A DNA stretch of 64,000 nucleotides, taken from Ohtaekwangia sp036786105 (GTDB lineage: Bacteria > Bacteroidota > Bacteroidia > Cytophagales > Cyclobacteriaceae). Numbering within the stretch: position 1 is the first letter of the stretch; each line of letters starts with the position of its first letter. The notes below the pieces were generated by a model. The model worked only from the letters and a program-made list of their open reading frames with translations. It was not told the DNA's origin and made no database searches. The position numbers were made by a program, and so were the translations under genes. The stretch covers positions 124,001 through 188,000 of the forward strand of contig NZ_DAIQRQ010000002.1 of the NCBI RefSeq assembly GCF_036786105.1, in the 5' to 3' direction. Shown here piece after piece: positions 45,319-54,227 of this stretch.

Positions 45319-45732
45319 ATGGGAAGAATCCTGGCGATTGATTATGGTACAAAGCGAACCGGTATAGCCGTTACCGATGTTCTTCGGATAATTGCTACCC
45401 CGCTGGACACAGTGCCGAGCCAGGAGCTTTTGAATTTTCTGAAAGTATATCTGCAAAAAGAACCCGTGGATGAGTTTGTAGTGGGCATGCCCAAGACATT
45501 AAAGAACGAAGATTCTGAAATCGCTCCCCTCGTAAGAAAGTTTGTAGAAGAACTGAAGAAAACATTTCCCGATAAGCCAGTCCATCTGGCCGATGAGCGT
45601 TTCACCAGTAGTATGGCGATGCGCGCCATGATCGATGGCGGTATGAAAAAGAAAGACCGCCAGGTAAAAGGCAATGTAGACAAGATCAGTGCTACCATTA
45701 TTCTCCAATCTTTCATGGAGGCTGCCCGGTAA
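45319..45732 (+). CDS. ruvX: Putative pre-16S rRNA nuclease / Holliday junction resolvase RuvX (YqgF)
   Basis: A 137-residue RNase-H-like nuclease. Conserved blocks are AIDYGTKRTGIAV with catalytic D8, VVGMPKTLKNEDSE, and LADERFTSSMA with the second acidic pair. YqgF proteins process the 5' end of pre-16S rRNA in E. coli and are also called RuvX. It lies 25 bases after the RIC-like gene. Confidence 0.93.
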   Translation: MGRILAIDYGTKRTGIAVTDVLRIIATPLDTVPSQELLNFLKVYLQKEPVDEFVVGMPKTLKNEDSEIAPLVRKFVEELKKTFPDKPVHLADERFTSSMAMRAMIDGGMKKKDRQVKGNVDKISATIILQSFMEAAR

Positions 45733-45800
45733 CTTACCGATTCAGCGGCTATCTTCTATAATTTCCCCTGGCAGACGATTAACCAATTCCGGATAACGGT

Positions 45801-45808
45801 TAACTTTG
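45801..45808 (+). promoter_or_regulatory. -7 box before def
   Basis: TAACTTTG, exact TAnnTTTG, only 5 bases before the def ATG, pointing to a near-leaderless transcript. No TTG at normal spacing. Confidence 0.45.
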
Positions 45809-45813
45809 CGTCC

Positions 45814-46362
45814 ATGATTTATCCTATCGTAATGTATGGTGACCCGGTGCTGCGCCAGCGGGCTAAAGATATAGAGCAGGGCACGGATCTGAAACAGTTG
45901 ATCGAAGACATGTTCGAGACAATGCATGCAGCTAACGGCATTGGTCTGGCTGCGCCGCAGATCGGTAAAAGCATTCGTCTGTTTGTTGTGGATGGCACAG
46001 AGCTCGATGAAGAAGGAATGGAAAATTTCAGGCAGGCATTTATCAACCCGCAGATACTGGAGGAGACTGGTGAACCCTGGGAATTTGAAGAAGGCTGTTT
46101 GAGTATTCCGAATATACGGGAGAACGTTTCGCGCAAGGCCGATCTCAAAATCCGTTATTACGATGAACAGTGGAACTTGCATGAAGAAGCATTCGATGGA
46201 ATGAAAGCACGTATTATTCAACATGAATACGACCACATTGAAGGCAAGCTCTTTGTTGACTATCTACCGGCATTGAAAAAGCGTTTGCTCAAAGGCAAGC
46301 TGGCCGATATCAGCAAAGGAAAAGTAGATACTGAATATAGAATATCTGCTCCCGGAAAATAA
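45814..46362 (+). CDS. def: Peptide deformylase
   Basis: A 182-residue iron/zinc amidase that removes the N-formyl group from new proteins. All three motifs are intact: GIGLAAPQIG (42-51), EGCLS (93-97, metal Cys95) and HEYDH (H137, E138, H141). It is the first gene of a tight run; the next gene starts 14 bases after its stop. Confidence 0.97.
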   Translation: MIYPIVMYGDPVLRQRAKDIEQGTDLKQLIEDMFETMHAANGIGLAAPQIGKSIRLFVVDGTELDEEGMENFRQAFINPQILEETGEPWEFEEGCLSIPNIRENVSRKADLKIRYYDEQWNLHEEAFDGMKARIIQHEYDHIEGKLFVDYLPALKKRLLKGKLADISKGKVDTEYRISAPGK

Positions 46363-46376
46363 CTGGTGCAGTATAG

Positions 46377-47156
46377 ATGAGCAATTTCCGGTTGGTGAAA
46401 TGGTATCTCGATGCCTCCGACAACGAACATCAGGCATTTATCGGGTATGCAGCAACACTAGCCTGGAAGTGGATCAAACTACACTATAGCGGTTATACGT
46501 TTCTCGACAGCCACGGGAAACTTCGCAAGAGAAACAGGTTTTCAACAAAAGCATTTCCGGATACAGATAGCAATACGATCCGTTGGAAGGCCTTCGATTG
46601 TGCTGGTACATGGCAATCTTCTGATCCCCCTATAGAAGAGGCTTTACTGGATAATGGTGATGGAAAAGCTATACGTTGGCAATGTATACTGCCGCAAGGT
46701 GATGCAACGGTGCGCATCGGCAAGGGCGGTATATATAGCGGACGAGGCTATGCAGAGAAGATCGAGTTGACCATTGCTCCCTGGAAACTTCCCATCGATG
46801 AGTTGCATTGGGGAAGATTCCTCGCAGAAGGTCACACGATAATCTGGATTCGCTGGATAGGCGCCGCCCCCAAAGCGCTGGTATATTACAACGGACAAAG
46901 CATAGCTGCCCCTGGTATAGCACAAGACAAAATTGTATTTGACAGATACATCCTCCAACTGTCAGATGCACACACTTTGCGGAAAGGAACCGTCACCACC
47001 ACAGTTTTTGCAAGATTTCCTGCACTTGCAAAACTATTCCCGAAATCTATACTTCAACTGCAGGAAAACAAATGGCTTTCAGCCGGAACATTGTATCGTG
47101 GTAAACACGTTATGGCAACCGGACAAGCTATACATGAAATAGTACAATGGAAGTGA
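46377..47156 (+). CDS. Lipocalin/CrtC-like soluble protein, function unknown
   Basis: A 259-residue protein with no signal peptide or membrane helix. Rich in beta strands and tryptophan. The opening VKWYLDASDNEHQAFIGYAA and the later paired strands resemble AttH/CrtC-type (hydroxyneurosporene-synthase-like, double lipocalin) proteins, which bind lipids or isoprenoids; this is by pattern only. The gene overlaps the following triple-domain membrane protein by 10 bases, so the two are translationally coupled. A role in presenting a lipid substrate to that enzyme is an inference. Confidence 0.6.
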   Translation: MSNFRLVKWYLDASDNEHQAFIGYAATLAWKWIKLHYSGYTFLDSHGKLRKRNRFSTKAFPDTDSNTIRWKAFDCAGTWQSSDPPIEEALLDNGDGKAIRWQCILPQGDATVRIGKGGIYSGRGYAEKIELTIAPWKLPIDELHWGRFLAEGHTIIWIRWIGAAPKALVYYNGQSIAAPGIAQDKIVFDRYILQLSDAHTLRKGTVTTTVFARFPALAKLFPKSILQLQENKWLSAGTLYRGKHVMATGQAIHEIVQWK

Positions 47157-49075
47157 ACAGTTCTTTTCTCGGCAAATTTCTGTATGCCGTTTTCTTTTGC
47201 ATGATCGTTCCCGCGGGGTTGTATTGGTGGGCACTACAACTTCCTGTTACATTACCCGTAGTGGGTAATGCACTGATCGGATCGGCTTTGGCGATCATTG
47301 GTTTTTTACTCGTTGCATTATCCATGTTCGATCTCTGGCGATATGGCGAAGGCTTGCCCATGAATGCCTATCCTCCTAAAAACTTTGTAGACAGAGGGTG
47401 GTATAGTTTATTTCGACATCCTATATATACAGGATTTTGTTTTTGCTGTGCCGGTATATCTATGGTGGCTCAATCGGCTGGCGGCTTTTACGTAATAACC
47501 CCGGTGATGTTTATACTGTGTATTGCGTTGGTTGCCGGATACGAAGAGCCGGATCTTCTGAAACGTTTTGGTAAGCTGCCACGCAAAACAATTTTTGGAT
47601 TGCCTGAAGAAGCTACAGCACAGCCCGTCATCGCTGAACGCTTCGGAGTATTCGTATCCGCCTTTGTGCCCTGGTTTGCCATGTATGAGTTGTTTATATA
47701 CATGGGCATCGATCATTACTATATAAATACAATTTTACCCTTTGAAGAGAATTGGCCGGTGCTGGAATGGCCCGAGGTATTCTATGCATCTATATATTTC
47801 TTTGTTGGTTTGCTGCCCTTCTTTCTCAAAACAAAATCGCAATTGCGTAGCTTTTTGTTACTGGCGTGGTGGAGTGCCGGCATTGGTATATTTATGTTCT
47901 TTGTATTTCCATTTTACTCAGCACCCCGTGCCTTTGTGCCTCAAACGTGGTTGGGAGAATTTATTCTGTACGAGCGTTCTATCGATGGGCCTTCTGCGGC
48001 ATTTCCTTCCTTTCATGTTATATGGTCGCTGGTGGCTGCTGTTACATGGAGCGCATTTATACCACGGTGGCGCGTTATATGGTGGTGGCTTGCAGGTATG
48101 ATTACTTTCAGCTGTATAGCCACAGCAGTGCATTCTGTAGCTGACGCAGTTATGGCCATGATAGTAGTATGGACCGCAGCGAAGCGCAACACCGTCTGGA
48201 CATATCTTCAGCGCAGAAGCGAACAATTGGCAAACTCCTGGAGGGAGATCCGGATTGGTAAATTCAGAATTATAAACCATAGTATATATGCCGGTCTTGC
48301 AGCGGGTCTGGGTATTTTGATTGCAGCACAGTTTTCCATTCGTATAGAAGTGCTTTTAATTACATCGTTCTCGTCTTTGGCGGGTGGTGTGCTATGGGGG
48401 CAGTTTGTTGAAGGTTCTCCCAGGTTGCTCAGGCCGTTTGGTTACTACGGTGCCTTGCTCGGAGGGTTGGCAGGATTATCTATAGCGCATATAGTATACG
48501 GGCAATCTTATGTAGCGATGGCATGTGCTTTTGCACTGGCTGCTCCGTGGACACAAGCTGTTGGCCGGCTGCGTTGCATGGTGCAAGGATGTTGCCATGG
48601 TACTGTAACCAGCGGGCAGTGGGGCATCCGGTATATAAATGAGCATAGCCGTGTTTGTAAAGTCTCTGATCTGAAAGGCAAGCCGCTGCATAATACACAA
48701 CTATATTCTATCTTCTCTAACATCATTATTGGCCTGGTATTGTTGCGTTTATGGGTGGCAGATGCTTCGCCTTCGCTTATTGTAGGCATGTACTTTATAC
48801 TTTCTGGTGCAGCGCGTTTTATAGAAGAAGCCTATCGTGGCGAAGCACAAACGAAGATCATTGCTAAACTTCGTATATACCAATGGCTTGCTATCGCTTC
48901 CATAGTGGCAGGTGTAGCGGTTACAGTGATACAATCGTCCGATCAGGTTTTGTTGACTCCTTCCTTTTCCTTTCCGGTTGCATTAGCCATTTTTGTTTCG
49001 GCGCTAAGCTGGGCGTTTGGCATGGGTATGGATTTCCCGAACTCAAACGTTCGCTTTTCGAGACTTACAGGATAG
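47147..49075 (+). CDS. Triple-domain membrane protein: methyltransferase-like, PAP2-like, Lgt-like
   Basis: A 642-residue polytopic protein that appears to join three lipid enzymes. Residues about 1-145: an isoprenylcysteine/phospholipid methyltransferase-like domain with RHPIYTGF (R90, H91) and the closing EEPDLLKRFG (E133). Residues about 165-345: a PAP2/inositol-phosphorylceramide-synthase-like domain with FPSFH (S288, H290) and HSVAD (H329, D333) as expected for the His-Asp catalytic pair. Residues about 375-600: a prolipoprotein diacylglyceryl transferase-like domain with VGRLRCMVQGCCHG (R474), WGIRY, H515/Q518 and RFIEEAYRG (R557, E561). The usual Lgt GRxGNF Asn is Cys here, as in atypical Lgt homologs. 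At least 15 transmembrane helices. Overlaps the lipocalin-like gene upstream and ends one base before the aminotransferase ATG. No true lgt role is claimed. Confidence 0.78.
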   Translation: MEVNSSFLGKFLYAVFFCMIVPAGLYWWALQLPVTLPVVGNALIGSALAIIGFLLVALSMFDLWRYGEGLPMNAYPPKNFVDRGWYSLFRHPIYTGFCFCCAGISMVAQSAGGFYVITPVMFILCIALVAGYEEPDLLKRFGKLPRKTIFGLPEEATAQPVIAERFGVFVSAFVPWFAMYELFIYMGIDHYYINTILPFEENWPVLEWPEVFYASIYFFVGLLPFFLKTKSQLRSFLLLAWWSAGIGIFMFFVFPFYSAPRAFVPQTWLGEFILYERSIDGPSAAFPSFHVIWSLVAAVTWSAFIPRWRVIWWWLAGMITFSCIATAVHSVADAVMAMIVVWTAAKRNTVWTYLQRRSEQLANSWREIRIGKFRIINHSIYAGLAAGLGILIAAQFSIRIEVLLITSFSSLAGGVLWGQFVEGSPRLLRPFGYYGALLGGLAGLSIAHIVYGQSYVAMACAFALAAPWTQAVGRLRCMVQGCCHGTVTSGQWGIRYINEHSRVCKVSDLKGKPLHNTQLYSIFSNIIIGLVLLRLWVADASPSLIVGMYFILSGAARFIEEAYRGEAQTKIIAKLRIYQWLAIASIVAGVAVTVIQSSDQVLLTPSFSFPVALAIFVSALSWAFGMGMDFPNSNVRFSRLTG

Positions 49076-49076
49076 C

Positions 49077-50216
49077 ATGCAGATACAATCAAGACTTCCC
49101 GATATAGGTACATCTATATTTTCGATCATGTCGAAAATGGCGCTCGATCATGGAGCTATCAACCTGTCGCAGGGTTTCCCGGATTTCAGCATAGATGAAA
49201 ACATCATTAATCTCGTGCATCGCTATATGCTGGAAGGCAACAACCAGTATGCGCCTATGCCGGGAGCACCCATACTGCGCAGCACGATAGCAACAGTTAT
49301 AGCCGACACCTATCAACGTACGATAGACCCGGAAACGGAGATTACCATAACAGCCGGTGCAACAGAGGGTATATTTGCCGTTATAGCAGCTGTGATCAGT
49401 GCCGGTGATGAAGTAATTTTATTTGATCCGTCATACGACTCCTACAATCCCGCGATCCGGTTGAATGGCGGTATTCCAATACACATCAACATGACTTCGG
49501 ATTTTTCGATTGATTGGGATATGGTTCGTGCGAAGATCACACCGCGCACCAAGCTGATCATGATCAATACACCGCATAATCCCAGCGGTGCTGTTTTGCA
49601 GGAGCATGATTTGAAAGCGTTGGAAAAAATTGCGTTGGAATATAACCTGCTCGTGTTGAGTGACGAAGTATATGAACGACTCATCTTCGATGATGTCAAA
49701 CATCAAAGTGTGTTGCGTTATCCGGCTTTGGCAGCGCGCAGCTTTGCCGTGTTCTCATTCGGTAAAACATTTCATGCTACGGGTTGGAAAGCAGGCTATG
49801 TCGTGGCCCCGGATTACCTGACGCGCGAAGTACGCAAAACGCATCAGTTCATTGTTTTCAGCGTTAACACACCGGTGCAACTGGCATTGGCGGAGTATAT
49901 GCAAACACCTTCCCATTATCAGTCACTCGGTAAATTTTACCAGCAGAAGCGCGACTTCTTTTTGCACCAGATAAAGGGTTCTTCGTTTGAGCCACTGCCC
50001 AGCAGAGGTTCATATTTTCAGGTAGTGTCATACAGAAACATCTCAAAGCAAGGCGATGTAGCCATGGCAGAAGAACTTACCAGGCAATTCAAGGTCGCGT
50101 CTATTCCCGTATCGGTGTTCTATCAGGATAAAACCGATAATCACTTACTGCGCTTTTGTTTTGCCAAGAAAGAAGAAACACTCGAGCGGGCAGGAGCAAT
50201 TTTGCGGAAGCTGTAG
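49077..50216 (+). CDS. Class I aminotransferase, methionine/glutamine-transaminase type
   Basis: A 379-residue PLP enzyme. Catalytic lysine K230 lies in SFGKTFHATGWKAGY, with the supporting INTPHNPSGAVL and SDEVYERLIFD motifs. This sequence pattern matches YbdL/kynurenine-oxoglutarate (glutamine transaminase K) enzymes, which transaminate methionine and aromatic amino acids with glutamine as donor. The frame opens further upstream, but ATG 49077, one base after the previous stop, gives the family's normal start (MQIQSRLPDIGTSIFS). A nitrilase follows after 160 bases, forming the well-known transaminase-omega-amidase pair. Confidence 0.9.
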   Translation: MQIQSRLPDIGTSIFSIMSKMALDHGAINLSQGFPDFSIDENIINLVHRYMLEGNNQYAPMPGAPILRSTIATVIADTYQRTIDPETEITITAGATEGIFAVIAAVISAGDEVILFDPSYDSYNPAIRLNGGIPIHINMTSDFSIDWDMVRAKITPRTKLIMINTPHNPSGAVLQEHDLKALEKIALEYNLLVLSDEVYERLIFDDVKHQSVLRYPALAARSFAVFSFGKTFHATGWKAGYVVAPDYLTREVRKTHQFIVFSVNTPVQLALAEYMQTPSHYQSLGKFYQQKRDFFLHQIKGSSFEPLPSRGSYFQVVSYRNISKQGDVAMAEELTRQFKVASIPVSVFYQDKTDNHLLRFCFAKKEETLERAGAILRKL

Positions 50217-50376
50217 AGCCACTCACTGTAACAAAGAAGAGAATCGTGCCGCGGAAACTCGTTTGGGCTTATCTTCCCATGCTGGAGACCACCGGTGAAA
50301 AACCATCCAAAAAGAAAAATTTGGTCTTTAGATTTACTTGATCATTGCGTTTCTTTGCAGCCAAATCCACACCGCC

Positions 50377-51207
50377 ATGCAAGACCTGAAAATCACCATA
50401 ATCCAATCTGATTTACACTGGGAAGACGTTGAAGCCAACCTTTCGATGTTTGAAGAGAAGATTTGGCAGGTGAGCGGGCTCGATAAAGATGTGATTGTGC
50501 TACCCGAAATGTTCACCACAGGCTTTACGATGGCTGCCGGCCGCAAGGCCGAAATGATGAACATGCGCACCTTTAAGTGGATGCGCCAGATGGCCGATCA
50601 AAGCGGAGCGCTGATTCTGGGCAGCTATATCGTGAAAGTGCACGAGCGCTACTACAATCGCCTGCTGTGGATGGAGCCGGGCGGAAATTTCAAGACCTAC
50701 GATAAACGCCATCTGTTCCGGATGGAAAATGAACATAAAGTTTATACTCCTGGCGAGAGCTTACTTATTGGCACCTGGAAAGGCTGGAAGATTTGTCCGC
50801 TGATCTGTTACGACCTGCGTTTCCCCGTATGGAGCCGTAATCGCTGGGATCGCGCCACTCAAAAACTTTCTTACGATGTAGCCATCTATGTTGCCAACTG
50901 GCCAACGATTCGCATCGATATGTGGGATACGCTGCTGAAAGCCCGCGCCATTGAGAACCTGAGCTACGTAGTAGGTGTAAACCGCATTGGGCAGGACGAT
51001 CAGGGCGTAGAGTATAACGGCCATTCATCCATTATCAGTCCCAAAGGCGATGTAATCTATACCAACGAAGGAGCCGAGGCGATACGAACCATGGAATTAA
51101 GCGCCAATGCACTGCATGCTTTCCGCGATCGTTTCCCCGCCTATATGGATGCCGATGACTTTACAATCGAATTCGAAGAATACGAAGCGTCAGATTATCT
51201 CGATTGA
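50377..51207 (+). CDS. Nitrilase-superfamily omega-amidase-like hydrolase (YafV type)
   Basis: A 276-residue carbon-nitrogen hydrolase with the complete catalytic triad: E44 in LPEMFTTGF, K110 in YDKRHLF, C144 in LICYDLRFP. The LICYDLRFPVW and RAIENLSYVVGVNRIG segments are typical of omega-amidase/YafV, which hydrolyses 2-oxoglutaramate and 2-oxosuccinamate. Pairing with the upstream glutamine-type transaminase makes methionine salvage by irreversible transamination the likely use. The start ATG 50377 is preferred; upstream in-frame ATG 50338 adds 13 untypical residues. Confidence 0.91.
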   Translation: MQDLKITIIQSDLHWEDVEANLSMFEEKIWQVSGLDKDVIVLPEMFTTGFTMAAGRKAEMMNMRTFKWMRQMADQSGALILGSYIVKVHERYYNRLLWMEPGGNFKTYDKRHLFRMENEHKVYTPGESLLIGTWKGWKICPLICYDLRFPVWSRNRWDRATQKLSYDVAIYVANWPTIRIDMWDTLLKARAIENLSYVVGVNRIGQDDQGVEYNGHSSIISPKGDVIYTNEGAEAIRTMELSANALHAFRDRFPAYMDADDFTIEFEEYEASDYLD

Positions 51208-51317
51208 TGCAAAAGCGGGTTACAGGTTCAAAGTTCAAGGAGCGTTTAAGGTTCAGGTTGGGTGCTTATTGGCGAAAGAAAATTCACAGGGCTCTTCATA
51301 AATCGTGTGTCAAAAAC

Positions 51318-51325
51318 TACTTTTG
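51318..51325 (+). promoter_or_regulatory. -7 box before purH
   Basis: TACTTTTG, exact TAnnTTTG, 39 bases before the purH ATG. No TTG at normal spacing. Confidence 0.45.
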
Positions 51326-51364
51326 CACCCTCATTTTTAATCACTTATAATTTACCTGAACCTC

Positions 51365-52891
51365 ATGGCCAATCAAAAGATTACCCGAGCCCTTATTTCT
51401 GTTTTTTATAAAGATAACCTTGAGCCGATCGTTCACGCACTCGGCAAGCAGGGCGTAGAATTTGTATCTACCGGAGGCACTCAGGATTTCATTGAGAAGC
51501 TTGGCTATAAAGTAACGCCTGTAGAAAACCTTACCGGATATCCTTCTATTTTTGGTGGTCGCGTAAAAACATTGCACCCTGCTATCTTCGGGGGTATACT
51601 ATATCGCCGCGATGATGCCGGTGACATTAACCAGGCAAAAGAATTTAAGATCGCCCCGATCGACCTGGTGATTGTTGATCTGTATCCTTTCGAGGAAACA
51701 GTTGCCAAAGGCGGTTCGGAAGAAGATATCATTGAGAAAATAGACATCGGAGGAATATCGCTGATACGCGGTGCTGCCAAGAATTTTAACGATGTGCTCA
51801 TCGTTTCTTCGCGTAATCAATATGGTGCGTTGCTCCAGCTTCTGCAGGAGAAAAATTGCTCGTCAGACCTGCGCGATCGCAAGAAGTTTGCTGCGATGGC
51901 TTTCGATGTTACCTCGCACTACGATGCTGCTATATTCAGCTACTTCAACAACGAGTTTCAGATTCCCAGCTTTAAAAAAAGTTATCAGGAAGGACGTGTA
52001 CTTCGCTATGGGGAAAATCCGCATCAAAAAGGAACATACTATGGCGACCTCGATGGATTGTTCGAACAGCTTAATGGTAAAGAACTTTCCTATAACAACC
52101 TGGTAGATATAGATGCTGCTGTAAACCTTGTAAAAGAATTTGAAGGTGAAACAGCGTTTGTTATTATTAAGCATACCAATGCGTGCGGTGTAGCTACAGC
52201 ACCTTCCGTAAAAGAAGCATACCTCAAGGCTTTTCAGGCTGATACTATATCTGCTTTCGGAGGTGTGCTGGCAACAAACAAAACGATAGACCTGCCTGCA
52301 GCGGAAGAGATCAACAAACTGTTCTTCGAAATATTGATTGCTCCCAGCTATACCGAAGATGCACTCGCACTGTTGAGGAGCAAGAAGAACCGGATGTTGT
52401 TGCTACAGAAAAAGCAACTCATCGAAACCCGACAAAGCAAGACTATATTAAACGGTGTGATTGAGCAAGACCTCGATCTGAAAACCGATTCACAAGCCGA
52501 CTTGAAAGTGGTAACAAAGGTGGCGCCTACAACGGCGGAAGTAAATGCTTTACTCTTCGCCAGTAAAATATGCAAGCACACCAAGTCGAATACAATTATA
52601 CTGGCTATAGAAGGGCAGTTACTGGCCAGTGGAGTAGGGCAGACTTCACGTGTAGATGCATTGCGGCAAGCTATAGAGAAGGCCGGTACATTTGGCTTTA
52701 ACCTGCAGGGTGCCGTGATGGCATCGGATGCTTTCTTTCCATTCCCCGATTGTGTGGAAATTGCTAACCAACATGGGATACATGCGGTGATACAACCGGG
52801 TGGATCAGTAAAAGATCAGGACTCGATTGACTACTGCGATCAGCATAACATGGCCATGGTGTTTACAGGCATTCGTCACTTTAAACATTAA
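51365..52891 (+). CDS. purH: Bifunctional AICAR transformylase / IMP cyclohydrolase
   Basis: Full-length PurH (508 residues), the last two steps of IMP synthesis. The N-terminal MGS-like cyclohydrolase domain includes FVSTGGTQDFIEKLGYKV and GGRVKTLHPAIFGGIL; the AICAR transformylase domain includes VIIKHTNACGVA (catalytic Lys-His), ISAFGGVLATN and FFPFPDCVEIA, ending VFTGIRHFKH. Preceded by short GGTTCA-type repeats (51225-51256) and followed by a long dyad and an intrinsic terminator. Confidence 0.98.
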   Translation: MANQKITRALISVFYKDNLEPIVHALGKQGVEFVSTGGTQDFIEKLGYKVTPVENLTGYPSIFGGRVKTLHPAIFGGILYRRDDAGDINQAKEFKIAPIDLVIVDLYPFEETVAKGGSEEDIIEKIDIGGISLIRGAAKNFNDVLIVSSRNQYGALLQLLQEKNCSSDLRDRKKFAAMAFDVTSHYDAAIFSYFNNEFQIPSFKKSYQEGRVLRYGENPHQKGTYYGDLDGLFEQLNGKELSYNNLVDIDAAVNLVKEFEGETAFVIIKHTNACGVATAPSVKEAYLKAFQADTISAFGGVLATNKTIDLPAAEEINKLFFEILIAPSYTEDALALLRSKKNRMLLLQKKQLIETRQSKTILNGVIEQDLDLKTDSQADLKVVTKVAPTTAEVNALLFASKICKHTKSNTIILAIEGQLLASGVGQTSRVDALRQAIEKAGTFGFNLQGAVMASDAFFPFPDCVEIANQHGIHAVIQPGGSVKDQDSIDYCDQHNMAMVFTGIRHFKH

Positions 52892-52914
52892 TCCCAACTT
52901 TTTTATATGTCTTG

Positions 52915-52964
52915 ATGTTCACTGTTCCATGGCAATGTCTTCATTGGACAGGAACAGTGAACAT
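52915..52964. repeat. Long perfect inverted repeat downstream of purH
   Basis: ATGTTCACTGTTCC (52915-52928) and GGAACAGTGAACAT (52951-52964) form a perfect 14-base stem; the 22-base loop contains a second CAATG/CATTG stem. No T-run follows on either strand. It could be an RNA stability hairpin, a protein-binding site or a remnant of a repeat element. Confidence 0.7.
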
Positions 52965-52977
52965 GAAAGCTTTAACC

Positions 52978-53005
52978 CCTGTCGGTTCATCGACAGGAAT
53001 TTTTT
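52978..53005 (+). terminator. Intrinsic terminator after purH
   Basis: CCTGTCG (52978-52984), GTTCAT loop, CGACAGG (52991-52997), then six T after AA. Perfect stem. It separates purH from the mre cluster; the 130 bases that follow, up to mreB, are AT-rich and show no exact TAnnTTTG box. Confidence 0.85.
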
Positions 53006-53134
53006 AGCCCGGTAAAAAACTTACATTTTTAAGCTGTTAATCATTATTTTGGTAAATTAAATGCAATTTTACGGGCGACTATATCAGTCAAACTTTTCCG
53101 GTTATAATTTTTAAACTTTAGGGAATACAGATAC

Positions 53135-54160
53135 ATGGCATTTTTTGACTTCTTTACCAGTGACATTGCAATAGATCTGGGGACAGCAAACACCCTTATC
53201 ATTTACAAAGACAAAATTGTAGTAGATGAGCCTTCTATCATCGCGCTGGATAAAGTAAACAGCAAGGTGTTGGCCATCGGTCGCGAGGCGATGCAGATGC
53301 ACGAGAAGACGCACGATCACATCAAGACGATCCGTCCGCTGAAAGAAGGTGTGATTGCCGACTTCCAGGCTGCCGAGATGATGATCCGGGGGCTCATCAA
53401 AATGATTGATACCGGCAAGCGTCTCTTCCCACCGTCATACCGCATGGTAATCTGTATACCTTCAGGTATTACCGAAGTAGAGAAGCGCGCTGTACGCGAC
53501 TCTGCAGAACATGCCGGTGCTAAAGAAGTATATATGATCTACGAACCGATTGCCGCTGCCATTGGTACAGGTATAGATATAGAACAGCCGATCGGTAACA
53601 TGATCGTAGACATTGGCGGAGGTACCACCGATATCGCGGTGATAGCACTCTCGGGTATAGTGTGTGACCAGTCGATTCGAGTAGCCGGTGATACCTTTAA
53701 CCGTGATATCCTTGATTATATGAGACGCCAGCACAACCTGTTGATTGGTGAGCGCTCGGCTGAGAAAGTGAAGATCGAAGTAGGCTCTGCGCTTACTGAG
53801 CTTGATGACGGACCGGATGATTACGAAATCCGTGGTCGCGACTTGATGACCGGTATTCCTAAAACAATCAAGATATCCTATTCGGAAGTTGCCTTTGCTC
53901 TTGATAAGTCTGTTTCCAAACTGGAAGAAGCGGTATTGAAAGCATTGGAAACATCTCCTCCCGAATTGTCGGCCGATATATATGAGCGCGGTATATACCT
54001 TACAGGAGGTGGCGCGTTGCTGAGAGGGCTCGACAAACGTCTTGCACTCAAAACCAAGCTGCCTATTCACGTGGCAGACGATCCGCTGCGTGCCGTTGTT
54101 CGTGGCACAGGCCAGGCACTGAAAAATATTCCACAGTTTCGTGCAGTATTAATGACCTAG
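53135..54160 (+). CDS. mreB: Rod-shape actin homolog MreB
   Basis: A 341-residue bacterial actin. Phosphate 1 loop DLGTANTLI near the N-terminus, phosphate 2 loop IVDIGGGTTDIAVI, the connect and adenosine motifs, and the closing LTGGGALLRGL are complete. The N-terminal FFDFFTSDIA is the membrane-binding type helix. Polymers move with the elongation synthases RodA and PBP2, whose genes lie downstream in the same direction: mreB-mreC-mreD-PBP2-rodA. Confidence 0.98.
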   Translation: MAFFDFFTSDIAIDLGTANTLIIYKDKIVVDEPSIIALDKVNSKVLAIGREAMQMHEKTHDHIKTIRPLKEGVIADFQAAEMMIRGLIKMIDTGKRLFPPSYRMVICIPSGITEVEKRAVRDSAEHAGAKEVYMIYEPIAAAIGTGIDIEQPIGNMIVDIGGGTTDIAVIALSGIVCDQSIRVAGDTFNRDILDYMRRQHNLLIGERSAEKVKIEVGSALTELDDGPDDYEIRGRDLMTGIPKTIKISYSEVAFALDKSVSKLEEAVLKALETSPPELSADIYERGIYLTGGGALLRGLDKRLALKTKLPIHVADDPLRAVVRGTGQALKNIPQFRAVLMT

Positions 54161-54227
54161 TCTGCAGTTGGCGAATGGGTGAGGTACGAATATCATCGAG
54201 GGTTGAACGCACCTTAACTGAAGTTTA

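Noticed and set aside
47147..49075. Annotating the triple-domain protein as Lgt
   Set aside because: The C-terminal Lgt-like domain is only one third of the protein and lacks the Asn of the GRxGNF motif; a housekeeping lgt role is not supported.
53462..54070. 202-codon open frame antisense to mreB
   Set aside because: Composition rich in Arg, Phe, Tyr and His without domain pattern; mreB on the plus strand is certain.
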